DNA from: Acanthococcus lagerstroemiae
Lineage: Eukaryota; Arthropoda; Insecta; Hemiptera; Eriococcidae
DNA: 64,000 nt
NCBI GenBank assembly: GCA_031841125.1
Contig: CM063108.1
Coordinates: 7,857,683-7,921,682, forward strand
Direction of reading: 5' to 3'
Made by a program: the position numbers and the translations under genes. Shown here piece after piece: positions 1 to 10,784 of this stretch. The notes beneath the pieces were generated by a model. The model ran no database searches, was not told the origin of the DNA, and saw only the letters and a list, made by a program, of their open reading frames with translations. Positions within the stretch are counted from its first letter, which is position 1. Each line of letters begins with the position of its first letter.

Positions 1-62
1 TGAGTACGTTATAATTCACCATTCTCACCGCGTTTATACATTATTTAAAAATTGCTTTACAG

Positions 63-512
63 AAATAGTCCCCGCTGAAGCAACAGAAGACAACCCGTTA
101 CCTGACGATCCGATACAGATGATGACAGAAGAAGCGCGAATCCACTTGTGTGAAGACTTTTCCAATGCGAAACTTTTCCTAACCGAAGAAGATTATACGT
201 CTTTATCGAATTTTGAATATCCATTTCCACACACCATGGATGTGGGGCATAAGCCGACTTACAAGTTGTACAAACTATTTGTGGGTGGTCGTCAAGTTCC
301 AGTGCATTTGCTATCTTGTTCCTCAGAGCCCGGAGTGTACCTATCGTACGGTTTCACCGATCATTATTATTTTGCATTCACTGCGAACAAAAGCAATGGT
401 AATGAAGAGATTCGATTATTGGGAATTGTTGAGCCGATCCCTGAAGATACTACGCCAGGGTGGAGTTCCAAGAGCGTGAGTTACGATTTTTGGAGAAATA
501 CAATGAATCTTG
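63..512 (+). CDS. Internal coding exon of an unrecognised protein-coding gene
   Basis: This is the penultimate coding exon of a host gene. It follows an acceptor at 61-62 (CTTTACAG) and ends at a strong donor (CTTG then GTGAGT at 513). The upstream intron appears to start at about the first base of the window, so it would be roughly 60 bp. Reading from 63, the first two bases complete a codon begun in the previous exon (phase 1). The frame then stays open for 450 nt, including the in-frame ATG at 119, which is probably an internal methionine. The protein has alternating hydrophobic and aromatic segments (YKLYKLFVGG, GVYLSYGFTDHYYFAF) and no signal peptide or membrane helix in view. Exon order, matching phases and real splice sites make this convincing as a gene. 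I do not recognise the family and assign no function. Confidence 0.75.
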
Positions 513-592
513 GTGAGTTATTATATATTCAACTAAATAATTCGTAGAAAACGATACATTTGTTACTTATCTCTATTTTGTTCTCATTAAAG

Positions 593-1065
593 ACGTCGAG
601 ACATGGATGGAAGTAATTATACATTTTCAGACCATGGACCTGGATCTACAGTTTCGTCTCTGCGGGTTGACGTACGAAGTATGGTCAAATGGCCGCGAGT
701 CAGAGGGTCCAACTAAATACAAAATCAGTTTGCCCAAAAATCTAATAACAAATCCGTATTTGCCAGTTGACTACGAGAACATAGATTACGTAACCCCTGC
801 TCTGCACTGTGTTATAATTGATGATTCTAGAGACCAAGTTACGGAATACAGTGTAGTTCCAAATCCTTATGATGAGCATTCTGTGCTTTTGGCTCAGATG
901 GATGACAATACTGACCAAGACGATGATTCTCGGCTGGAGAAATTGAGGTTAACCGATAGTTTAACGAAGGTGTCGTGTTTGTATGAAAACGATAAACGAT
1001 TTTACGAAGGCGGGTATTTTGATATTTTCCGAAATATCATTCGAAACTTCTGGCCGAACTGGTAA
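593..1065 (+). CDS. Terminal coding exon of the same unrecognised gene
   Basis: The acceptor AG lies at 591-592 after a pyrimidine-rich tract. Joining base 512 to 593 makes a GAC codon, and the frame stays open to the TAA at 1063-1065. The intron (513-592) is 80 bp and phase 1, like the intron before it. The spliced reading frame visible in the window is about 307 residues. This half is acidic, with a DDNTDQDDD run near its middle and an aromatic C-terminus ending NFWPNW. The ATG at 607 is inside the exon and need not be a start. The short same-phase introns fit a compact arthropod gene. Homology is unknown to me, and a species-restricted protein is possible. Confidence 0.75.
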
Positions 1066-1113
1066 AGGCGTGAAAGAAATATTTTTTCCAATTTTAATAA
1101 TTTTATTTCTCGG

Positions 1114-1119
1114 ATTAAA
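1114..1119 (+). terminator. Candidate polyadenylation signal of the left-edge gene
   Basis: ATTAAA lies about 50 bp after the stop codon at 1065. A canonical AATAAA occurs much further down, at 1851-1856. If that distal one is used, the 3' UTR would include the 194-bp tandem duplication. The sequence alone does not decide between them. Confidence 0.3.
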
Positions 1120-1302
1120 TGTTTAAAATTTACCCGTCCGAGTAGTGTTTATTGTAATTTATTATTTCTAGATTCCTACTGTGCATTATTTCAACGTCTG
1201 GCATACGCATTTCCTGTAAAGATAATATTTAGGTACCTGTATCGTTAGGTGCGATTGACCAGGAGGAGAGATACAAAATGGACCAAAGTGGGTAATTTGA
1301 CT

Positions 1303-1690
1303 ACGTCACTTGGTAGCCAGTTTAGAAACCCTGATTTTTTGCCTACTGATTAGAATTTTAGTTCAGCTTTGACAAAACTGATCAGCGTTGGCATTTCTCT
1401 AACTTTTGCTCTCCGCTCCTCGAAAATTGCCTTTCCCTTTATCCTTGCGTAGGAAAGCCTACACATTTAACTTAAAACTGTATTAAAAAAACAGTCACGT
1501 TACTTGGTAGCCATTAAAAACCCTGATTTTTTGCCTATTGATTAAAATTCTAGTTCCGCACGGATCAGAGTTGGCATTTTGCGAACTTTTGCTCTCCGCT
1601 CCTTTGAAAATTGCCTATATCGCTTCATCCTTGTGTAGGAAAGCCTACACATTTAACTTAAAACTGTATAGAAAAACCTAGCCACGTAGT
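1303..1690 (+). repeat. Two-copy 194-bp tandem duplication
   Basis: The unit starting at 1303 (ACGTCACTTGGTAGCC) is repeated from 1497 (ACGTTACTTGGTAGCC). Both copies run through a shared CCCTGATTTTTTGCCTA block, a TTTTGCTCTCCGCTCCT block and a GTAGGAAAGCCTACACAT palindrome, then end in AACTTAAAACTGTAT. The copies differ by scattered substitutions and small indels. No reading frame is conserved. It lies just downstream of the left-edge gene. Confidence 0.8.
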
Positions 1691-1914
1691 AGACTTTACA
1701 ATATACTTGCACAGTATTTGGTAATATTTAGTGAAGTCAAACTATAGATATTATAATGTTTTAATCTATAGAAGCGACGCCTGTTATTCTACTTTGAATT
1801 TATGTATTTGCATAAGAAACCTTGTAACGTGCGTCAATATGTTTTCAAAAAATAAACAATATTAATATGCTTCAAACAGTTTGAGTTCAAAAATGCAGTA
1901 TCACCAGGGCAGTA

Positions 1915-2860
1915 CCAAAGTAATGGGAGTGATTTAATGGCCCAGTAAAAAAAAATACAATGATCAGTAAAAATGGCGCTAAAACTGTAAAAATGTACAA
2001 GCGAGCAGTATAAATAGCAATGAAAAGTAAAAACAGAAAAGCCCAGTAAAAAATTAACTTGATCAGTAAAATTGTAATCTTAGCAGTAAAATTTCAAACG
2101 CACAGTAAAAAGAGACAGTTGAAAGTAAAAAAATTCCTGTAATTAAAAAAAATTATTAAATTTCGATCATGATTATTAGCATATGTCACAGGAAAATTGA
2201 TCTATTGTACGAGGAGCGCTTTCTGGGGTCTGGACCCCCCCTCCCCCTTGGCATCGGCCGACAATGTGAAAAAATGGAAATTTATTCCGGTAATAGTAAG
2301 TATTACACCTGTAATGTTGTAAAAGTGAAACGAACCCCCCCCCCTTCATACCCAGTCTGGCTACGCCACTTCTAACAGGTATAGTCGAAGCCTGAGAAGG
2401 CGGTGTCGCCAATTTTAATCTAATTTGCATCCCTAACACATGTTTACAATTTCCTCGTTAAACAAAACAAAACGGGCAAGTACAGTGCGAACGGGGTAAA
2501 TCAGTACTACTGCACACAAAAGGGTAGATTTCTTATAGTCCGAGCTGATGTAGACAGGAAAGATAAGTGCATAGGTAATCGAAAACTACGTGCGTACGAA
2601 TTAGAAATATGTACGTACTAAGTAGTACCATCGATATACAATAATATGTAAGTATAACGAGAACTTTTTTTAAAGTACATGCAAAAATGTCCTTTTACTG
2701 CTGATACGAATTTCATTTACTGCTTATATAGAATTCTTTACTGCCCGCAGATTACTGTGCGTTTGCTTTCAAATTTACGCCCTTTTTTGCCTATGCCTGA
2801 TTTACTGCTGAAATTTCTATTTTACTGGGCCAGTTATTTATCCCCCAAAATAATTTGGAG
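1915..2860. mobile_element. Foldback element with inverted 20-bp-period CAGTAAAA arrays
   Basis: The left arm carries CAGTAAAA-like words near 1943, 1965, 1985, 2006, 2025, 2043, 2064, 2082, 2101 and 2121. The right arm carries the reverse complement TTTACTG near 2694, 2716, 2737, 2752, 2774, 2801 and 2821. In both arms the spacing is close to 20 bp. The outermost copies match best: GGCCCAGTAAAA on the left, and TTTTACTGGGCC on the right. Similarity continues weakly outward to about 1915 and 2860. The centre (2180-2680) holds short ORFs and polypyrimidine runs but no recognisable transposase. This resembles foldback-type DNA transposons with repeat-built terminal inverted repeats. The exact ends and the TSD are not resolved. 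Confidence 0.65.
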
Positions 2861-3623
2861 ATGAAGGACTTCAATAACGAATCTGTCAGATGTGATTACA
2901 ATCGATGAACTGAAAGGAGGAAAAAACATTTAAAGAACTTCTTTTGTTTCGTCCAATGGGACCAGAGAGGACAGAACACGCTTTTCGACCACCATTTCTT
3001 TCAGCATATCCCTACAGACGCGGTCAAGCATGGGGAAACGTATGAGAGTCTTGCCTCTTTAACTTTCCCAAGTGCATACATTATTTTACAAATTGACAAA
3101 GCTCTTATTCTTGATGGCATGAAGCTTCTCCACAACACCCTTCAATATGTATTCTGAAATCGCCATAGAAGTGTACCGCCAGAATAATTCCTATTTGCTT
3201 GTAGGAATACCAAACATATACCCTGCAGAGTCTCACCCTCGATCGATAACAAGAAATATTTTCAGGAAGATTTGTTAGGAAACTAAAACTTTGTCAAAAT
3301 ATCATTTTGGGAGAGATCGAGAGTTCGGAAACACTTCCCTGCTGAGTGTTTAGTATCTAGGAGAGTCGCACCCTTCTCTCCACCTCTATGAAAACGCCTA
3401 AAAGGTTGAATGCTGTCCACCGACACAGTCAAGTAGGAACTCCCAAGCATTAGCTACAGAGAGTTGAAACAGAAAGATGAAGATAGAAAGATTTTCCTTC
3501 AATTTTATGTCGGCTCCCTTTCCAGCTTTCAGTACTTCATTTTCTGCTATCTATCTAATCCTTTGATAGTCTATTTAGCATTCTAATGACCCGTGTGTTG
3601 ATTTGATTGCCTGCCAATGCACC
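2861..3623. other. No recognised feature
   Basis: AT-rich sequence without a convincing reading frame, repeat or RNA gene on either strand. Confidence 0.4.
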
Positions 3624-3625
3624 TA

Positions 3626-3797
3626 GAGCACTATAAACCCGAGTATGCTAAGCCGTCATTTGCATATTTTCATTTGCCGTCCAACCTAGGATCTTCTTCG
3701 CGCGCAGCCCTCGATCGTAGCCCGCGACGCGTTCGCTCAACAACGGAAAAAGTAAAGATAAAAATGGCGGTTTAGTATACTCGGGTTTACAATGCTC
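3626..3797. mobile_element. 172-bp TA-flanked MITE with about 30-bp terminal inverted repeats
   Basis: The left end reads GAGCACTATAAACCCGAGTA. The right end, reverse-complemented, reads GAGCATTGTAAACCCGAGTA, and the match continues through TGCTAAGCCG against TACTAAACCG. Both ends are directly flanked by TA (3624-3625 and 3798-3799), the dinucleotide target expected for Tc1/mariner-type insertions. The core is CpG-rich (around TCGCGCGCAG) and far too short to code. Superfamily assignment is inferred from the TA flanks. Confidence 0.75.
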
Positions 3798-3799
3798 TA

Positions 3800-5310
3800 A
3801 TGTAGTTGGTTGTCTGTCTGTCTCAAATCCTGGAGTTTTGTTTCTTTTCGACAGGTATTGCTTATTTATGGCGTGTCTTCCTGGCTGGATCTGTAAGTGT
3901 TGCTGTCGGATTACTTTTCTGTCTATCTCAGATTCTATAGGTTTTTCTTTGCATTCAGGAGGAAGAGGCTTCTTGTAGACAGAGAAACATAATCATCTTT
4001 CATAGGCATATCATCGGCTCTTTTTGCAGGTCTCTTTAGAACCACCTTATTGACTTCTCACTTTCAATATTGACTGTTCCCTCCTCTGATGTAATTTATA
4101 GCTCCACAGCCCGCATTCGCACTGCACATATTTTCCGTGCATCTGCATATTTTCACCGTTAACTCGGTTTTGCTGTGTATCGTTCACCCATCCGTGGAAA
4201 TCGATCTTCTCTATGCATCAACATACACGTCCAACGAGTTGCAAATATCAACAAAATCATGTGTGCAGGCAATTATATTGGAGCCTGAAAGCAGAAACGC
4301 TGCGACACGATATTGAAACCGAGAATGCCTCAGTTTATTGTGTTTTTTCTTTCATCCGTGGTTTCTTCTTTGCTCTCGTATAAATATCTTGCATCTTCTG
4401 GTAACCATCAACCAGTTCTTCGGTATCATTTCTGTACACATGTACAGCATGTACATTGCATCACGGTGTAATCGCAAGTCCGTACCACGTTCGACGGCTA
4501 ACTTAATTTAGTAATTTCATTCCTACGGAAATTACAGTAAATATTGTAACGGCACTTTTGATTTATTGCATTGTTCCTCCGGTTCCATGTTGATGTCTTC
4601 GCTGGTGCTTCCTCGAACTGGTCGCTGCATCCACACTGTATAATGTGGTAGCGTGTGAAACCATTATGTCTTCTTTTTTTTTTACATAGGGATTGCTTGC
4701 TTTACTCTGCCGGAGTCGATTTTCGGTTTTTTTACTCGCCTTTTTTCCCTCTTCTGTTTGCGTCTGCCTCATCGTTGCAAAATGCGGATAATGATGGTGA
4801 TGGTGGCGCTGGAAAAGTTGTTACGAGTGGCCTCTACGAAAGAACTAATGAAAGGTATGCGATGGCTAAAAGCATTGGCACAATTTATGAGCTCGAGACG
4901 GTGAAATGGACAAATTACACGGCAATGGTGGCTCTGGAAATCATTAGGTTACCTCAACCCCCCGAGGCGAAGAACTGATACCATCAATCGTGATTTATTA
5001 CCACCTTTTTCAACACACTGTTGCTGCAGTTGGCGCCAAAAGTGTGAATAATCCTGGAGCCAGAAATAAACCAAGCTTTTAAAACATATCTAGTTATGAT
5101 TTATGTATTTCAGATATTTTTTGTTTTGCCACGGCAGGTGTACAGAGCTATTAGATATCGACCTTTGGTCTAGTGCTGCTTTCTAATGACATTATTCCGA
5201 AAGAAGTCAGAGGATCTGTCATGGTGTATTGTGGTAGAGTTGCCTCTGTGTGAATATTACTAATTCTATAATCCACATTAGACTATTGTCACAGTTCGAG
5301 ATGCTCACTC
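3800..5310. other. No recognised feature
   Basis: Low-complexity AT-rich DNA with T runs. A plus-strand ORF of 107 codons at 4655-4978 has no recognisable motif and biased composition, so it is not called as a gene. Confidence 0.4.
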
Positions 5311-6200
5311 GGTGGAGCGTATGGCAATGCACGCATGCAAAAGTGCCTCCACACAGTGTCCCTCACCGAGGAAACTATCCTTTCGAGTATCCCATCAGTA
5401 GCCAGAGGGACGCACTGAGGCTGGCCCGAGCCCTCATATTGCCTCTCCGCTTTGGATTTGCGCTATCCAGCCAGGGCCACGACAATTCGAATGCACCACA
5501 GACGGACACGCTTCCTCCCTTCACCCCTCGCCTTCTCGTCTTGGTACGTGTGGCGACGCAGGAAGATGGTGACGGCGGGGTGAGCCCTGCCGGGGGGTCC
5601 GCAGCAGCTGCAGCAGCTCTAGAATGGTACAGAGTTGTTGTGTCCGGTGTGGGCCGAGCTTCGTCCGTCAGCCCTCTACCTCGACCACTCTGCTCTTGTA
5701 TTTTCTTCTTCACAATTGTCGGGACAAAGGCCGACACTCGGTTCCATCCGCGTCCATTCTTCCGCATTCCCGGAACCAAGGTGTCCGGCACGAGACGGCC
5801 GATTACGCCATCGTTATCGCTCGTGTTTCCGTCCCGCGCCTCTCTTGCTCCTAGGCCTCACACTTGAACAGGGTGAGCCAGGAGTTGCCCGCTGCCCCTC
5901 GATCACAGTGCGTGCACATGGGGCGCGGTGCTATCGCTATCCGATGCAAGTACGTGCCGAAGCACCCGTGGCCGCTCAGGACTTGAGTCAGGTCGAAGAG
6001 TTCAATTCCTCACGGGGCCTGTCTGCTTCATACATCGAGGTCGCGTATCAGCGCTCGGGTCCAGTCGCTCTTCCGAGATACTGTGCGTAATCCACAAGTC
6101 CCCTGGTGAGCTGCAGTTCTCATGTCTGTGGTTTCCTTTGTACCCGGTTGAAGACGTAGCAGACTGGGGGCTCCTTTACATGATACTCAAATCAATAAAC
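5311..6200 (+). mobile_element. GC-rich retroposon family, copy D (longest copy)
   Basis: The 5' part (GGTGGAGCGTATGGCAATGC, then ACGCATGC) aligns to the 5' starts of the copies at 19044, 21839 and 60474. The match continues through GC-rich blocks found in the other copies: a CCCTCTACCTCGACCACTC block, a GACAAAGGCCGACACTCGGT block and CAAGGTGTCCGGCACGAGACG. This copy runs on past the 3' ends of the others. It includes a segment at about 5955-6065 that is also present, on the minus strand, at 45690-45862, and it contains AATAAA at 6194-6199. Long ORFs here (for example 5250-5867) reflect high GC and low stop density. No clear TSD was found for this copy, so its 3' limit is a guess. Confidence 0.6.
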
Positions 6201-6497
6201 ACAGTGGACAGACGCCAAATATGGAATGGGTATCATTGTTTTTGATTTTGATCTATCTAAGGAACTATACATCAGAATTAACCACGCCAAAACTCAGGCT
6301 GGAGCTATATCTATCTGTTTTACAATTCCAAATTTTGAGTTACTTAAACTCGACAACCATTGTCGCAAAATGGTAATTTTTCTGAGGAAGTCAGAAATCG
6401 AAAAATTAAAAAATGGAACCAAATATGGAACGAAGAATATTTTTTAGAAAACTCTTTTTACATATAAGATATTCCAAAGAAAATTTGATGAAAAAAA

Positions 6498-6832
6498 TCA
6501 TGGAAAAAAAAGTATGGACTTTATTATATTTCTTTTTAAATAAAATTCATGCTCAATATTTGCCTTCTTTTCCTTACACCTGACAACGAGAGTTGATACA
6601 CTGCATCCATTTTCTCCTTCCTGATGTTTTAGAAATCTTCCATTACAGTGCAGACATTCGGAATTCTCTTCTGAAGGCAGGCCTGTATCATTATCAGAGC
6701 TCTGTAAAGAATTACATAGCCAGTCTTCTGAATCATTTGTACATGAGCTTACATTCCTTTTATTTAGAAACAAATGTCTTCTAGTTGAGCAACTTTTTCT
6801 CTCATTTGAAGTTGTACCTACATCTTCTTTTT
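6498..6832 (-). pseudogene. C-terminal remnant of a pogo/jerky-type (DDE_1) transposase
   Basis: The minus-strand translation contains DWLCNSLQSSDNDTGLPSEE followed by NSECLHCNGRFLKHQEGENG and ANIEHEFYL. This Cys-x-x-Cys-rich tail resembles the C-terminal zinc-finger segment seen after the DDE domain in insect pogo/jerky-like transposases. The expected later cysteine pairs are scrambled (GCSVSTLVVRC), which suggests a frameshift. The DDE catalytic domain is not present. The frame is interrupted on its N-terminal side by the 105-bp hairpin at 6833-6937, beyond which only weak coding traces remain to about 7190. Assignment rests on motif recall and is moderate. Confidence 0.5.
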
Positions 6833-6937
6833 CCATGTGTAGGGTGTGCCAATTCACTTTTCTTCTCCTGTATTCCAGAGCGCTTTCGGCTGTTATGCCA
6901 TCAGTGGAGTTCCCGAATTGGCACACCCTACACATGG
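6833..6937. mobile_element. 105-bp hairpin micro-MITE with perfect 23-bp inverted termini
   Basis: Bases 6833-6855 (CCATGTGTAGGGTGTGCC then AATTC) are the perfect reverse complement of 6915-6937. The 59-bp centre contains AGAGCGCTTTCGGCTGTTA. It lies within the pogo-like transposase remnant. A second copy lacking its right terminus is at 37531-37615, so this is a real dispersed family. No obvious TSD. Confidence 0.75.
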
Positions 6938-7257
6938 AATATTACCAAATTCACTCACACTCAGAAATGGACACTATGCATCCTTTCTTTTTTTTCTATT
7001 ATTTTGAAGAAGGGAATCATTTCTTTGGTGGAACCAAAACTATTACTGCTTTTTCTTGGAAAAAGAATGCCAGTCACGAGACGTTGATTTGACATTTGCT
7101 TCCTTTCTGCCCAAAACAGCATAAACATAATGACGTGGAACTGCATACCTTTCTCGGCATTTTGATACTTTTTCGGAGTATACGGGTTATTCTTCATTTG
7201 CTAAAATTACGATTGAAAATGAAAAGTTATGGAGAAAGATGAACAAAAAAAATATTA

Positions 7258-7821
7258 CTCCCTCTGTCCAAAAATATGGTATACGTATGAGTTTTTTTCT
7301 TGCTCAAAAATATGGTATACATTTGAGTTTTTTTCTTGCCCAAAAATATGTATCTTCTTTTTGTCTTTCGTTTATCGTTATGTCAACTCATACGCTTGTA
7401 CTGACGTGTCTATTACTCTTAGTCATATCTGCGAGCTTCTGCAGTACGGAAAACCCTTGTCTTGCCTGTGTAGTCTCATTTGCATTAGACGTACGAGTTC
7501 TGTAAAGTTCAAAAACAGCAAATTTTTTCTCGTCTTCTACGTGGTTCTTCGGTCCTCCCTCATCGCACAACACACCAAAGTTTTTAGAATTTTTCATTTG
7601 TTTCACAGCAGCTGGTGGTCCCTTTCGTTTTCCTCCAAAACACGATTTTTGGATTCCCTCCCCACTCGCCCTTGTAATCTCATGATACTCTATTTTTGGT
7701 TAGCTGGTGTATTTCGTATATGGTAGATAGTAATGGTCCCATTATCTTTTTCTTCTTACCCGGCGCAGCCTTAAACCCTCAATTTTTCACCAAAGTACAC
7801 CATATTTTTGGACAGAAGGAG
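7258..7821. mobile_element. Mariner-like non-autonomous element, TA-flanked
   Basis: The left end CTCCCTCTGTCCAAAAATAT and the right end (reverse complement CTCCTTCTGTCCAAAAATAT) form a terminal inverted repeat, flanked by TA at 7256-7257 and 7822-7823. The left terminus is locally triplicated: AAAAATATGGTATAC-type blocks recur with a period of about 38 bp between 7270 and 7350, separated by GAGTTTTTTTCTTGC. The 564-bp body has no intact transposase frame. Confidence 0.75.
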
Positions 7822-7849
7822 TAATGCCTTTCACGGTTCATCAAATCCC

Positions 7850-8410
7850 CCCATGAACGTAGTTCCACATCACGGTTAGTTTTTTATGCTCTTTCATTTC
7901 CAACCCTTTCCGAGTGGCTGCGCCACATATTCGACTAAAAAATCGAGTCGTTCCATGTTGGGTGCTCATTCCATAATTGGCGTCCTTTTCCATCTCCTGT
8001 ACACAGATATCGTGTGATCTAATTTAGGTACACTGAACTATTCATCCCGGTATCGGATCATGTGGGAATGCTTAATAGTGAATTAGCTCACTCCGCTGCA
8101 CGTTTCCATCTTTCCAAGAAAGCTAAAGCTGTTTAAATATCTAGATGAAAGTTTATCAGATATCCAACTTCCAATTCCAGACCCTTCGATGTTCATTAAC
8201 CATCTGAATTCGATTAAGACGTATACAGGTACATACATCATCATCATCTCAAACATTGAAAAAGTACACGTTCAGACCCATAGTTCTGGATTTCCCCAGG
8301 TCGTCATCCCTGGCAAACTGAAACTCTTTGTAAACAATACCTTCTCCATGTACTCCAGAAAGACACTTCTCCATATCCAATTTTCACCCAAGCAGGTGAG
8401 TTCAAGTAAC
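7850..8410. other. No recognised feature
   Basis: AT-rich DNA with short frames only (for example 8189-8416), none of them recognisable. Confidence 0.35.
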
Positions 8411-8417
8411 GTCTAAT

Positions 8418-8681
8418 CAAGGGCGCAACCAAGGAGGGAGCTAAGGAGCTATAGCTCTCTGCAGAAGTTCTTCAAAATTTTTCAAAATCAATTTTGAAAC
8501 GAAAAAAAAAATGGATGCCGATGGCCTGATGGGGTCACGTTGCGTCGTAGGTTCGTACAAATCTACAATTCATGAAAATAGGTAGGTACCAATCAAGTAG
8601 GTATCAAATTGAGCTTTTACCCCTGCCGAAGTTTTTTCTCTATATTCTAGCCCCATAAAAAAAGTTCTGGTTGCGCCTCTG
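8418..8681. mobile_element. hAT-type MITE with near-perfect 8-bp TSD
   Basis: The ends are CAAGGGCGCAACCA on the left and, reverse-complemented, CAGAGGCGCAACCA on the right. The flanking octamers are CGTCTAAT (8410-8417) and CATCTAAT (8682-8689), matching at 7 of 8 bases. An 8-bp duplication with a CA-rich terminus is the hAT signature. No coding capacity. Confidence 0.75.
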
Positions 8682-8689
8682 CATCTAAT

Positions 8690-9990
8690 GTCGTGTCCAG
8701 AAGAATAAATCAGTATATGGATAATTCCGGTAACGTAAGTGTACACAGAGCATTTTCGAAATTTCTATCACAAAGGTAGGTAAAAAAAAGATGGGCACAC
8801 ACCAGAGCCGATGGTTGTAAATCGTCGTAAATTATTTTGCAAATTAGCAAATATGAATTATAACTCCTAACAGCCGCGAACATTTTATTTTTTTCAACTT
8901 TTTATTGAGGGTAATATTTATCTTTGATTTTGCTCATCGTGTGTCAAACTAGAAGATTTATAACCTACTTAGCTAATAAAAACTACCTATCCGTAATTTT
9001 AAGGACACTTTATCCCTAGGATCGTACTGTCATTTACACGGATTACACGTGTATAGAAACAACAAACACATAAATGGGATTATGTATTTACTGCGTGATA
9101 TTATTATTATTATTATTTTTTAAATCAAAAACACACCTAAGATTTACGAGGCTCTGTTCTAAAACGCTGCAGTGCTAGCCATATTATAACACATCTGGTT
9201 CTCGTTTTTAGCTAATTTTTTCCTCCTTCTGCACACACTCTGTGACCATCGTAACTGTAACGTAATGAGATACACGAGCGATAAAAACGGCTGGCCATAA
9301 AAATGAACTGAGAAAACGTAACTTCAATTTTACCCAGCAGTTGAACTAATTACCTATGCTCGTGTGAGAAATAATATTCCCTGTCTGCGTACAGCTCTAT
9401 TTCATGGCAAATTTTCACAAGTGAATTCCTTACAATCTGCGAGAGATGCTGTACAGTAAGTAATATACATTTTCAATTACCGAAGGCACATTAATAGCCC
9501 AGTAATAAATATTACGCGAGCTCTCGCGATGCAAGCAGGCGTACGTCAGGTGATAAGTATTTGACTAACTTATGACATTCAGCCAGAGGTCACCAGCGAC
9601 GCATTCTGGAGCAGAAGCGTCACCAAAAGGTCTCGAAGTGGTGAAAAGGTACCTGGAGAAAGCATTCGTATTGACAGACTGGCATCGACAACATTCGCCA
9701 GTTGTACACCAAGAATAAACACTTCAGTTTTCCCTCTCAAAAAATTAAATAGGCCCCCTGAATTCAACCTTGTTGCTGGAAAGAAACCCCCAAGTTTTCG
9801 AAAGCAGGAAAAAATTTCCTATACGTCATGACATCAAACGTTGGCAAGAATGCTACAGAAAAAGGAAGAGAAAAAACAGGAAGATTTAGGACTGAAGGAA
9901 GAACGGCGATTGCTACATGAAAGAAAGAAAAGGCTGAGAAGAAGTTGAATGGCAAGAAGAAAAAAGTAAATAAAAAAAAAGATATCCAAG
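8690..9990. other. No clear feature; possible retroelement leader
   Basis: 8690-9540 shows nothing beyond an ATT microsatellite (9100-9117). 9540-9990 reads on the plus strand as broken, lysine-rich sequence (runs such as KKEKRKNRK) that may be the upstream part of the retroelement ORF1 that follows. It is too degraded to call. Confidence 0.3.
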
Positions 9991-10006
9991 AAGAGAAAAC
10001 CATCTA

Positions 10007-10378
10007 GTGATGCTCCTGATAATGCGGATGCACCAGAATTTATTCTTCAAGACTGACCAATCTGAGGTTGTCAAAGATGATAATAATCCACCGCAGAGAA
10101 AAAAACTTAGACCTCCCTCACTTATAACGGAGCTATATCTTGAACGCGAAAGAATTCGAGTCCGGAGACCACGCTATCTTTATAGACGAACACCTCACAC
10201 GGGACACACATTGGAGATTCTGAACGAAGCCAAAAAGCAAAGGGATTTTGGTCTGCTTCAGTTCGTGTGGTGCCGTAACGGGAGAGTATTCGTAAGAGAG
10301 GCTGAGGGACAGTCAAAAAGAATAATTACAGAGCTGAAGGACATGGAAAGAGAACCCAGCAAAAAAAAGGGGACCTAG
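10007..10378 (+). pseudogene. ORF1-like fragment with FP25K-like C-terminal domain
   Basis: A 123-codon frame ends with YLYRRTPHTGHTLEILNEAK and then LLQFVWCRNGRVFVREAEGQ. A YVW-x-NG-x-(I/V)YVR-type core after a basic, coiled-coil-like region is known from the ORF1 proteins of some arthropod non-LTR retrotransposons, related to the baculovirus FP protein domain. It would act as a nucleic-acid-binding chaperone of the retrotransposon particle. It lies about 400 bp upstream of an RTE-like endonuclease in the same orientation, as expected for ORF1 followed by ORF2. The N-terminal part is decayed. Family placement is an inference from the motif and the position. Confidence 0.5.
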
Positions 10379-10784
10379 AGTCGAGAAGCCCAGCTGATGT
10401 AAACAGAAACCCGAACCAAGAGGCGACAAAGAGAATCAAAGCTGCGAACAACCCAAAGACATCAATCAATCCGATGCGGAACGGTCAAAATCAAAATTTC
10501 AAATGGCAGATGAACAAATTTTGCGAAGAGTAACGAGCCATCGCCGAACCAATCGCAGCAAACGAGCGCGAAATAGCCGGTAAGGGTGGGTGAACACGAA
10601 TGAACATCGAATGCCCCAGCGGACTCCAAAAATCAGAGGACAAAAATGGGTAAAAACGGATCGAATCTCCCAGGACGGGTGGCAGGCACCGCGAGAGATG
10701 AAGCCTGCACAAATTCGTCGCCAATAGAGAACATGAATAAAATTTGGCCAAAAGTTAAAAAATGGGAAGTGGAAGGGAGGAAGG

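Noticed and set aside
1940..2130. CRISPR-like regularly spaced repeats
   Set aside because: The 8-bp word with 12-bp variable gaps inside inverted arms, in a eukaryotic context, is unlike 24-37-bp CRISPR repeats and spacers.
5250..5867. 205-codon GC-rich ORF and overlapping frames
   Set aside because: It lies in the GC-rich retroposon. Reading frames are not preserved between copies, while DNA blocks are.
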